Positions 48,702 through 55,291 of a stretch of 64,000 bases of DNA are shown here, in pieces (the stretch's first letter is position 1; every line of letters starts with the position of its first letter). Source of the stretch: a virus; the IMG/VR virus record IMGVR_UViG_3300042894_005140, positions 1-64,000 of that record; one strand, 5' to 3'. A program made the position numbers and the translations under genes. The notes below the pieces were generated by a model. The model did not search any database. It had not been told where the DNA came from and worked only from the letters and a program-made list of their open reading frames with translations.

Positions 48702-49492
48702 TATACAGCCCTGCGAGTATCATATGAGATTATGTGGTCACGACCAGTCCAATTATATCCCATTTCAAATGCTTTTTCTAAGCTAATAGGATATTGTTTA
48801 ATCAATTCCTCTCTATTATCACCAGCGGGCATTAACCAAGTTTTGTTTTTAGGAATATTCATTTCAACCCTAAATGCTTCAATTTCTTGAATGTTTTCTT
48901 TAGTACCATCATAAACTGGTTTGTAATGATAGTCTGTATGGTAATCTAAAGTTTTACGAATTGCCTCTTTATTCAAACGAAGTTTGTTGTGTTGGTCAAT
49001 CATTTTCTGATCCACGAGCTTACCCATTGGAGTGGTAACGTCAAGAGCAGGAACAGAATTACTAAACTTTGGAGATAAAGATACCAACCCAAACGGGTAA
49101 TCAGTTTCAATAAAATGACTACCTTCTGTTTCAATGGTTATACATATACCACGCTCATGAGCAAAGTGAGTTAATTCATTACAAAGGTCAGGTTGCATAG
49201 TAGGTGAGCCACCAGTTAACATCATTTCTGTAATTTCAGGATTCTCATCATAAATTTTAATAATGTCATTAAATGTATAAATACCTTTTTCAGGGTGGAT
49301 ACTTGTATACCAACTATCACACCATCCACCTGCACCAAACCAACATCTGTGAGTACAACCTGTAGTTCTAATAGCTACTGTTGGTCTACCTTGTCTTGAA
49401 CCTTCACTCTGAATGCAAGTGTAAACCTCAAGTACAGGTAATTTTTTATTATAGTCAAGAATACGACCTGGTTTTTTAATTTCTTTTTCCAT
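48701..49492 (-). CDS. queE: 7-carboxy-7-deazaguanine synthase (QueE-like radical SAM)
   Basis: 263 aa. GSRQGRPTVAIRTTGCTH, then cysteines at 46, 50 and 58 give a C-x3-C-x7-C pattern in place of the usual C-x3-C-x2-C. TGGSPTMQPDL and IETEGS are further QueE motifs. It converts 6-carboxytetrahydropterin to 7-carboxy-7-deazaguanine (CDG). It lies next to QueD (2 nt). The insertion in the cluster motif is unusual, though I think other phage QueE proteins carry it. Confidence 0.88.
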   Translation of the reverse strand: MEKEIKKPGRILDYNKKLPVLEVYTCIQSEGSRQGRPTVAIRTTGCTHRCWFGAGGWCDSWYTSIHPEKGIYTFNDIIKIYDENPEITEMMLTGGSPTMQPDLCNELTHFAHERGICITIETEGSHFIETDYPFGLVSLSPKFSNSVPALDVTTPMGKLVDQKMIDQHNKLRLNKEAIRKTLDYHTDYHYKPVYDGTKENIQEIEAFRVEMNIPKNKTWLMPAGDNREELIKQYPISLEKAFEMGYNWTGRDHIISYDTRRAV

Positions 49493-49494
49493 TA

Positions 49495-49959
49495 TTATCC
49501 TTTATAAAATGCTGTGTTTTTTTCATGTTCCCTAAATTCAACTTGAACTATTTTTACACGCTTATTTGTTTCTTTTTGAATAAATGTGTTTAGCTTGTAA
49601 TAAAAATATTGAGCAAAACATTCTGCTCCTGTATTAGGTATTACTCGTAATTGGATTATACCTTCGGCATCCATGTTACGAAAATGAGAAAGATATGGAT
49701 CATCTTCTGCAATGATTGTAGTATGATCAAGCATATAATCCATCCATGCTTTAGGATTCATACCGTCGATAGTACCTTGGGAACGCTTCATACCTCCAAA
49801 GTCCCATACCCAGTTGCGGTGGTCAAGATCGCCTTCAAACCATACTTTTAAACTTACTCCGTAACCATGTAGGAAACGACAATGAGTATCTATAGCTTTC
49901 CATTGACGGAATACAGTTGAGTAACCGTCAAATACTTTTGTTGATCTAAAACTACCCAT
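49495..49959 (-). CDS. queD: 6-carboxytetrahydropterin synthase (QueD-like)
   Basis: 154 aa. HCRFLHGYGVSLKVWFEG, WVWDFGGMK, LDHTTII and a late VEFREHEKN mark the 6-pyruvoyltetrahydropterin-synthase fold and place it in a phage branch. Cys27 is kept, but in E. coli QueD the zinc histidines of AAH and HGH would align with Val16 and Tyr33. It converts dihydroneopterin triphosphate to 6-carboxytetrahydropterin. Overlaps the thioredoxin gene by 8 nt. Confidence 0.85.
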   Translation of the reverse strand: MGSFRSTKVFDGYSTVFRQWKAIDTHCRFLHGYGVSLKVWFEGDLDHRNWVWDFGGMKRSQGTIDGMNPKAWMDYMLDHTTIIAEDDPYLSHFRNMDAEGIIQLRVIPNTGAECFAQYFYYKLNTFIQKETNKRVKIVQVEFREHEKNTAFYKG

Positions 49960-50197
49960 TAATAAATTCCATTATTTGTTCAAAACTTTTAACTCCTACA
50001 AACCGACGTAATTCTTGTCCATTTTGAGCTAGTACTACTGTAGGAACACTCATTACATTAGCTGAACGTGCTCTATCTGCTTCATAATCAATGTTAATTT
50101 TTTCAACATTAATTTGTTGTCCTACTTTATCCATAATAGGACCTAAGGTTCGACATGGTTCACACCATGGTGCGGTAAAATAAAATATCTGTTTCAT
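49952..50197 (-). CDS. thioredoxin (CEPC)
   Basis: 81 aa. FYFTAPWCEPCRTLGP is the active site and VPTVVLAQNG has the cis-Pro. A compact thioredoxin, likely an electron donor, for example to ribonucleotide reductase. Confidence 0.85.
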   Translation of the reverse strand: MKQIFYFTAPWCEPCRTLGPIMDKVGQQINVEKINIDYEADRARSANVMSVPTVVLAQNGQELRRFVGVKSFEQIMEFING

Positions 50198-50406
50198 ACT
50201 AATTCTTCTATAATTCCAATAATTTCACTAAGGATTAAGATAAAAACTCCTAATCCAATACTATACAACAATGCTCCATACCCAGTCAACCTAACAGCTG
50301 ATTTAAGAAAGCTAACAATCTGATGTTTTTTAGGATCAGGATGTTTTTGTTTTTCATTTAAAATTCTATAATGAATTTCATCATTAATAATACTTTCATT
50401 TTTCAT
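50194..50406 (-). CDS. small membrane protein (70 aa)
   Basis: Basic N-terminal half and one hydrophobic segment near the C-terminus (YGALLYSIGLGVFILILSEIIGII). Not recognised; within the 7-deazaguanine operon. Confidence 0.55.
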   Translation of the reverse strand: MKNESIINDEIHYRILNEKQKHPDPKKHQIVSFLKSAVRLTGYGALLYSIGLGVFILILSEIIGIIEELV

Positions 50407-50618
50407 ATAATTTCTTCTTCTTTAACTAATTCAGCTCCAAAATTTTCCTCTAGGAGACGAGAGGTATTTTCTTTAAATAATGGTTTGGCTTGAGACCAAT
50501 CATAAGACCATTGAATAGATCCTTTGATTAGTCCCGTAAATACCTCACCATGCTTATTAACCACAACATACATTTGTGGGTACGGTCCTGATTTTCTATA
50601 CTGTCTTTTCGTAATCAT
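50403..50618 (-). CDS. hypothetical protein (71 aa)
   Basis: Small basic/aromatic N-terminus (MITKRQYRKSGPYPQMYVV) and an acidic end. Overlaps the end of the QueC-like gene by 23 nt. Not recognised. Confidence 0.5.
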   Translation of the reverse strand: MITKRQYRKSGPYPQMYVVVNKHGEVFTGLIKGSIQWSYDWSQAKPLFKENTSRLLEENFGAELVKEEEII

Positions 50619-51483
50619 CTAATACTGAAGATACGTACTCTTTTACATATTCCCAAGTTACTGGTCCAAATTCATCAGCATAGTTTACAGGATCTTTTTT
50701 ACCTAACTTAAGAAATGCTTCTACACGTTCAACTGATGATGCTGATTTATAATCTGAAAACCATTCTGGTGATGGGTTTCCATAATTATCAAACACTAAA
50801 TGAATCATTGGTTTGTAACTTGTGTTTGTACGGCTATAAACCTCATCAAAATCAATGCCTAGTTGTTCACAACATAATTCACCATCTTTTAAAATAGAAA
50901 ATTTATTTCCTTCCATATACGGAACATAATAATTTACTAAATGTGAATCCCAGTTACCTGTTTTAAACGCTACTTCATCTGCTTTTCTCCATTCATCTGT
51001 ACAATCAGGATAAACTGAATGGTCACCACTATGTACGCCTAAAGCAATAACACATTCTGTGTTTTTAGAATTAGCAATAGATAAAGCTACAGCTTGAGTA
51101 ATAGATGAAAAGATTTTATTACGATTAGGAACTACAGTTGCCTTCATATTTTCTTCAGCATAGTGACCTTCAGGTACTTCATCTCCTCCGGTTACAAGTG
51201 CTGAATTAAGTAATTGGGACAAACCATCTAATTTAATTACTTGATAATTAATTTTTGGAAAATGATGCATGATAACTTCTGTTGTATCATTTTTGTACTT
51301 AGTTTCATCAGCTTTACTATTTAAATAGTTAACTAAATCTTGAGCACGTTCAAGTTCAACTGAGTGTTTTTGCCCATAATCAAAGGATAGTGCTGTAACT
51401 TCATAACCATTGGCGAGTAGATGAAGCAGCAAGGTAGAGCTATCCATTCCTCCACTTAGTGATAATACTGCTTGTTTTGTCAT
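50596..51483 (-). CDS. QueC-like ATP-PPi enzyme lacking the zinc cysteines (candidate DpdL-like)
   Basis: 295 aa. The PP-loop SGGMDSS (10-16) and FDYGQKH place it in the QueC family, which normally turns CDG into preQ0 at the expense of ATP. Canonical QueC binds zinc through four cysteines (a Y-S-C-Y element and C-G-x-C-x-x-C-x-x-R). Aligned here they are Ser222, Asp244, Ser247 and Ser250: all four are gone, while V-E-R after the last is kept. I recall that DpdL, proposed to decarboxylate CDG to 7-deazaguanine in some phages, is a QueC relative; this gene may be such an enzyme instead of a preQ0 synthase. Confidence 0.8.
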   Translation of the reverse strand: MTKQAVLSLSGGMDSSTLLLHLLANGYEVTALSFDYGQKHSVELERAQDLVNYLNSKADETKYKNDTTEVIMHHFPKINYQVIKLDGLSQLLNSALVTGGDEVPEGHYAEENMKATVVPNRNKIFSSITQAVALSIANSKNTECVIALGVHSGDHSVYPDCTDEWRKADEVAFKTGNWDSHLVNYYVPYMEGNKFSILKDGELCCEQLGIDFDEVYSRTNTSYKPMIHLVFDNYGNPSPEWFSDYKSASSVERVEAFLKLGKKDPVNYADEFGPVTWEYVKEYVSSVLDDYEKTV

Positions 51484-51617
51484 AGTTTTGTTTTATTTGC
51501 TAATCTACGTAACTGTTCTAAATTAGACAAGCTTAGGCGAAAACGATTTTCCCAAATAGCATCTAGTACTTTTTTAATTTCAGCTTCATAAGCTGGATTA
51601 ATATCTATTTTTTTCAT
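51480..51617 (-). CDS. small protein (45 aa)
   Basis: Starts at 51617 as MKKIDINPAYEAEIKKVLDA; helical and basic. It overlaps the QueC-like start by 4 nt (ATGA) and the upstream stop likewise. Both ATGA overlaps support real translation. Not recognised. Confidence 0.55.
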   Translation of the reverse strand: MKKIDINPAYEAEIKKVLDAIWENRFRLSLSNLEQLRRLANKTKL

Positions 51618-51802
51618 TTGTTAAAATATTCGTTTAAAAATGATTTAGGGTACATTACAATTTTACCTTTATAAACAGGATTTGATACTTGTTTAATAGT
51701 TGTAACAATTTTTTTAGCAGTTGCAGCTGCAAAAACATCTTTACCTAGTTCTTGACCTGCTGCCTTGCCTAAGTAATCATAAAGTGATAACATTTCTTCC
51801 AT
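51614..51802 (-). CDS. hypothetical protein (62 aa)
   Basis: MEEMLSLYDYLGKAAGQELGK, a helix, then basic strands. This start resembles small phage proteins of unknown function (a L-Y-D-Y-L-G-x-A-A-G element). Function unknown. Confidence 0.55.
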   Translation of the reverse strand: MEEMLSLYDYLGKAAGQELGKDVFAAATAKKIVTTIKQVSNPVYKGKIVMYPKSFLNEYFNK

Positions 51803-51805
51803 AAC

Positions 51806-52291
51806 TTATTTTTTTAAATATATTTTTTCTTTAGTGCCTGCTGTTTGGTCATACCATTGTTCTTTATTCATGTCATACCATCTATAAGGTAATTCTGGGT
51901 TATCATTCCAACCATGAGCTCCATAGTAAACAGCGTCTTTTCTTAACAAATTTGCTCTGTGAGACTTATGAAATTCTTCATCTCCAAACCAAACAGGCAT
52001 AACAATCTCTTCAGTAATAACCTCTTTTTTCATAGTATTATTTTTACCTCGAGCAACCCAAACGTCTATAGAGTCGTTTAAATATTGTTTTAACGCAGGT
52101 ATGTTATTTCTGAACATTTGGCTTATAGGGTGGTTAACTCGGCTTTTAGAATATGCTTTACCAGTCAGTGTTGGTCTACCTTCTAGACCAGCAATTAACT
52201 GATAAGTTTCTACTCGTTGTTTACCTAAACGTTTATCATCTAGAGATTCAAGTGATGTTTTAAAGTCGGGGTATGGGAGAAATACTTGCAT
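51806..52291 (-). CDS. Pyr_excise / pyrimidine-dimer-glycosylase-like protein
   Basis: 161 aa. MQVFLPYPDFKTSLESLDDKRLGKQRVETYQLI is the start of a phage family often annotated as pyrimidine dimer DNA glycosylase; NHPISQMF and WVARGKNNTM are further family elements. Directly next to DpdA, sharing one base. A base-excision enzyme beside a base-exchange enzyme is suggestive, but the annotation of this family is itself by homology. Confidence 0.65.
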   Translation of the reverse strand: MQVFLPYPDFKTSLESLDDKRLGKQRVETYQLIAGLEGRPTLTGKAYSKSRVNHPISQMFRNNIPALKQYLNDSIDVWVARGKNNTMKKEVITEEIVMPVWFGDEEFHKSHRANLLRKDAVYYGAHGWNDNPELPYRWYDMNKEQWYDQTAGTKEKIYLKK

Positions 52292-53067
52292 TATTTTAAT
52301 AGTTTTCTAAACATTCTTAAATTCCAATCAAGTAAGTTATAATCAATATCTGTAGTGTAAAAATTATGGTTCATATCTGATTTTGGTTTTTCAGTTAAAC
52401 CATTTCTACCATATTGAATACCATCTAAAGTAGCCATAATTGGGTTTGATGTATCAATAGTTTCAATAAAAGGCATATCTTTATACCAACTGAATTCTTG
52501 TGGTACTTGACAGCCTAATAGATGTACTCTATCATTATCTACAATCAAACCCATATGATACATTCTACTTATTACCTCAATTCTACCTAATGCTTTAGCT
52601 AGATTTTCATTAGGATGATTAGAGTGATTTAAATAATATTCAGCACCATATGAAAATGCTATCTTTTTATAACCTAAATCTTTATATGTTTGATAACATA
52701 AAACAGCATCTAAAAAGTTTTGAGCTTGAACAACTGCTACTTTAGTAACTTCTTTAGGTAATTTAATTTGAGTCCATTTTCTAGCATTAACAATAGAAGC
52801 ATTTGTATCTTGCCAAACATCAGGAACAATAAACTCATTAGGACGTAACTTATCTACCCAATATAATAGACCTGAATCATGGTATGCTGTTCCTAATTCA
52901 TGGAGTGAATTATCTAAGATAATATAACGACCTTGTTGTTTTGCTTTCATAAAGAAATCAACATAGTCTTTATCTTTATCTAAAAGATGAACTAAACAAT
53001 AATCATAGTCATTAAAATCAAGACTATCTTCTAACAAACATAAGGGAACTTCATGACTTATTTTCAT
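52291..53067 (-). CDS. dpdA: DpdA-like DNA guanine transglycosylase
   Basis: 258 aa. TIM-barrel pattern of the TGT superfamily: YIILDNSLHELG (48-59), FIVPDVWQDT (79-88), an IAFSYGAEYY segment, HLLGCQVPQEF and ETIDTSNPI. This set matches phage DpdA proteins, which exchange guanine in DNA for a 7-deazaguanine. Asp52, Asp83 and the Asp of IDTSNP are catalytic candidates. With FolE, QueD, QueE and the QueC-like gene in the same unit it defines a DNA-modification pathway. Confidence 0.88.
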   Translation of the reverse strand: MKISHEVPLCLLEDSLDFNDYDYCLVHLLDKDKDYVDFFMKAKQQGRYIILDNSLHELGTAYHDSGLLYWVDKLRPNEFIVPDVWQDTNASIVNARKWTQIKLPKEVTKVAVVQAQNFLDAVLCYQTYKDLGYKKIAFSYGAEYYLNHSNHPNENLAKALGRIEVISRMYHMGLIVDNDRVHLLGCQVPQEFSWYKDMPFIETIDTSNPIMATLDGIQYGRNGLTEKPKSDMNHNFYTTDIDYNLLDWNLRMFRKLLK

Positions 53068-53552
53068 ATATTTACTTTTTTAGGTCTACCTCGTCTTTTA
53101 GGAGCTACTCTCCTAACATTGTATTTTGTACTAGCATAAAGATAATAATCCTTTACAGATGAGCCAAACAATTTAATCTCTTCTTCTACTAAAAGTTTAT
53201 CAATTTCAAAATGATCATAAATAGCATCTATAAAATTCTCTAATTTAGAATCATCATCATTATAATGGTCTGTCATTAAACGCTCATATTTACTTAACAA
53301 CAAACCGCCTCGTTTAGCTCTATCAAATGGTTCTAAACCAGCATTGTCATTATCATATTTTTCCCAAAGTGCTGATTGTGCCATCCAAAAATAAGGAGAT
53401 GGATCAAAGTCACCATTGTTTATTCTTTTTTCAATATGAGCAGACTTAGGTAGTGGTTTTGGAACATCATAATTTCTCCACCATCTAAATGGACTGTAAT
53501 TAAGTTTTTTAAGTTGTGATAAGTGTTTTTGAATAACTTCTCTAGAATGCAT
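53064..53552 (-). CDS. hypothetical protein with basic AT-hook-like tail (162 aa)
   Basis: Aromatic, charged N-terminus (HLSQLKKLNYSPFRWWRNYD), then helices, ending RVAPKRRGRPKKVNI, an AT-hook-like tail. Coupled by ATGA overlap to dpdA. It could recruit DpdA to DNA; inference from position and tail only. Confidence 0.55.
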   Translation of the reverse strand: MHSREVIQKHLSQLKKLNYSPFRWWRNYDVPKPLPKSAHIEKRINNGDFDPSPYFWMAQSALWEKYDNDNAGLEPFDRAKRGGLLLSKYERLMTDHYNDDDSKLENFIDAIYDHFEIDKLLVEEEIKLFGSSVKDYYLYASTKYNVRRVAPKRRGRPKKVNI

Positions 53553-53553
53553 A

Positions 53554-53781
53554 TTAGAAACCTATTTCTTTTTGTAAATCATATATTTCTTTTTCTACCT
53601 CAGAATATACATTAAGATTTAAATAAGTATCATTCCAATTATGATAAAATAAATATTCTTTAGCTGCTTTAGGCATAAATTCTTTAACCAATTGAGCTTC
53701 TTCAGCGGTTAAAACCTCTTTGTTGTAGAAAAGCTCCTGAGCGGCTTGGAAATCAATATGTTTTAGAGTTTTATAAATCAT
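53554..53781 (-). CDS. hypothetical protein (75 aa)
   Basis: Helical, with FQAAQELFYNKEVLTAEEAQLVKEF. First gene of the 7-deazaguanine unit, after promoter and AAAGGTTATG. Not recognised. Confidence 0.55.
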   Translation of the reverse strand: MIYKTLKHIDFQAAQELFYNKEVLTAEEAQLVKEFMPKAAKEYLFYHNWNDTYLNLNVYSEVEKEIYDLQKEIGF

Positions 53782-53803
53782 AACCTTTATTTTTATTATG
53801 CTA

Positions 53804-53835
53804 TAAATATAACATCAAAATCTAACAAGGCCAAA
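53804..53835 (-). promoter_or_regulatory. phage promoter, 7-deazaguanine operon
   Basis: TTTG-N20-TATATTTA, 22 nt before the ATG at 53781. It is the only copy seen upstream of the 17 genes from 53781 to 46193. Confidence 0.75.
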
Positions 53836-53842
53836 CAAGAGA

Positions 53843-55072
53843 TTAAAAATAAGTTATAGTATTATCATCTTTTTTAGACTGGAATTGTTTTGTTAGTAAG
53901 TCTTTTAGATTACTTACTTCATTTAAAACTTTTTCTTTTTTCCAGTTTTCAGCTGTAGTAAAACTATTAGTTACATCTTCTAGTTTATTAATAGCTTCCA
54001 TATACTGATTAAGTTGTTGAGTGTCTTTTATGTTTAGGTTAGCTGCTTTAGCTTCTTCCTCATCTATAATCCCATCATCATTAGTATCTGCTTTATCAAA
54101 TACTTCTTTAAGTTCTTCTTCCTCAACAATACCATCTCCATCTAAATCTAATTTATTTTTATAATATTCTTTATCTTTTTCTTTATAGATTTCATATTGT
54201 TTTTCTTCTTCCTCTAAAATATCATTTTCACCTAACTCAGCTTCTAACCATTCTTTATCTTCATCTGTTAGTTTGTTTATAGGTGTCTTACGTAATTGAG
54301 CAAATGCAAAGTTAGCGGCTATAACAAGAGCAATAGCTAATGGATCAAATACAAATATAATAACTAATATATACCAGTTAATGATTCGGTCCATAGTAAC
54401 ACCAGTAAGAGCACTTAAATATTTTAAAGGACCTAACTCACTAGTCGCTGTAGCATTAGTTTTAACTTCTAATATTTTAGACTCAATTGAAAAAATAGAG
54501 TCATTTATTATATCTAATTTAGAAGATAATTTATCATCTGATTTAGAGGCATTCTCAATTTGTTTAATAGAAGCATTGTTAGATCTTACTACTAAATTAC
54601 CTTTACGATCTGTAAATTGGGTTGTTGATCCTTTAGATAAGCTACCTTTTAATTCAGATAAGGATTGTTTTTCTTGTAAAATACCTGCTCTAGTATTTTC
54701 ATATAATTTCTTTTTAGTTTCTAAAGATGCTACTCTAGAATCAACAATACTAGTTTGGTCAGCTGTTTTTTGGTAAGCTGAAGATAAATAACCATAGATA
54801 CCCGCTGATGTAATTAATATTAAAATAACAGCTGCTATAGTTAAATAAATTCTTAGTATTTTATTTAATTTATTCCAGTATTGATATAATAAAGAGGCAA
54901 TTACTAATTTAGATATCTCTAAAGAAGAGGCCATAATCATCACAGCAGTACTAGCCCCAGCAAATAACATGCTGAGACCAGTAATACTATAAACGGCTGC
55001 GGACGCACTTACTGATAGTGCTGAAAGAGCAATTATGAATGGGAATACTCTTTCTTTGATTTTTTCAAACAT
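53843..55072 (-). CDS. membrane protein with paired EF-hand motifs
   Basis: 409 aa. Hydrophobic segments near residues 9-30, 33-62, 75-95 and about 235-265; a charged coiled-coil-like stretch lies between the third and fourth. The C-terminal soluble part carries two EF-hand loops, DLDGDGIVEEEE and DTNDDGIIDEEE, which bind calcium in typical proteins. Envelope or signalling role possible. Follows a terminator-like hairpin and a Lys-rich small gene. Confidence 0.75.
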   Translation of the reverse strand: MFEKIKERVFPFIIALSALSVSASAAVYSITGLSMLFAGASTAVMIMASSLEISKLVIASLLYQYWNKLNKILRIYLTIAAVILILITSAGIYGYLSSAYQKTADQTSIVDSRVASLETKKKLYENTRAGILQEKQSLSELKGSLSKGSTTQFTDRKGNLVVRSNNASIKQIENASKSDDKLSSKLDIINDSIFSIESKILEVKTNATATSELGPLKYLSALTGVTMDRIINWYILVIIFVFDPLAIALVIAANFAFAQLRKTPINKLTDEDKEWLEAELGENDILEEEEKQYEIYKEKDKEYYKNKLDLDGDGIVEEEELKEVFDKADTNDDGIIDEEEAKAANLNIKDTQQLNQYMEAINKLEDVTNSFTTAENWKKEKVLNEVSNLKDLLTKQFQSKKDDNTITYF

Positions 55073-55090
55073 AATCTTAAAAATTAAGCT

Positions 55091-55114
55091 GGTGAGAGCT
55101 TATTCGCTCTCACC
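55091..55114 (-). terminator. hairpin after the 59-aa Lys-rich gene
   Basis: GGTGAGAGC / GCTCTCACC, a 9-bp stem with a 6-nt loop that contains the TAA stop of the gene at 55100. On the minus strand it is followed by AGCTTAATTTTT. Translation termination would sit within the hairpin. Confidence 0.65.
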
Positions 55115-55279
55115 TTTGCTTTTTTTCTTTTTGTAGTACTTACGTTTTGGTTTTGGGGCAGGAGATTCTTGAGCGGCTACCATTTCTTTCACTGTAGGTT
55201 TAACTTCCGCAGGAGCAGGAGTTTCAACTACTTTACTTTTACCAAAAATTAAGTTTCTAAGTTTTTGTATAAGATTCAT
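55100..55279 (-). CDS. small Pro/Lys-rich protein (59 aa)
   Basis: MNLIQKLRNLIFGKSKVVET, a Pro/Ala/Glu middle, then PKRKYYKKKKSKGESE. The amphipathic basic start and the charged tail suggest membrane or nucleic-acid contact. The stop codon lies in the hairpin loop. Follows the ribonucleotide reductase gene. Confidence 0.55.
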   Translation of the reverse strand: MNLIQKLRNLIFGKSKVVETPAPAEVKPTVKEMVAAQESPAPKPKRKYYKKKKSKGESE

Positions 55280-55291
55280 AATTATAAATAT

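Noticed and set aside
46193-53835. The QueC/QueD/QueE set as host-like queuosine tRNA biosynthesis
   Set aside because: The transglycosylase in the operon carries phage DpdA features and no bacterial TGT, QueF, QueA or QueG was seen, so a DNA-directed pathway is more likely.
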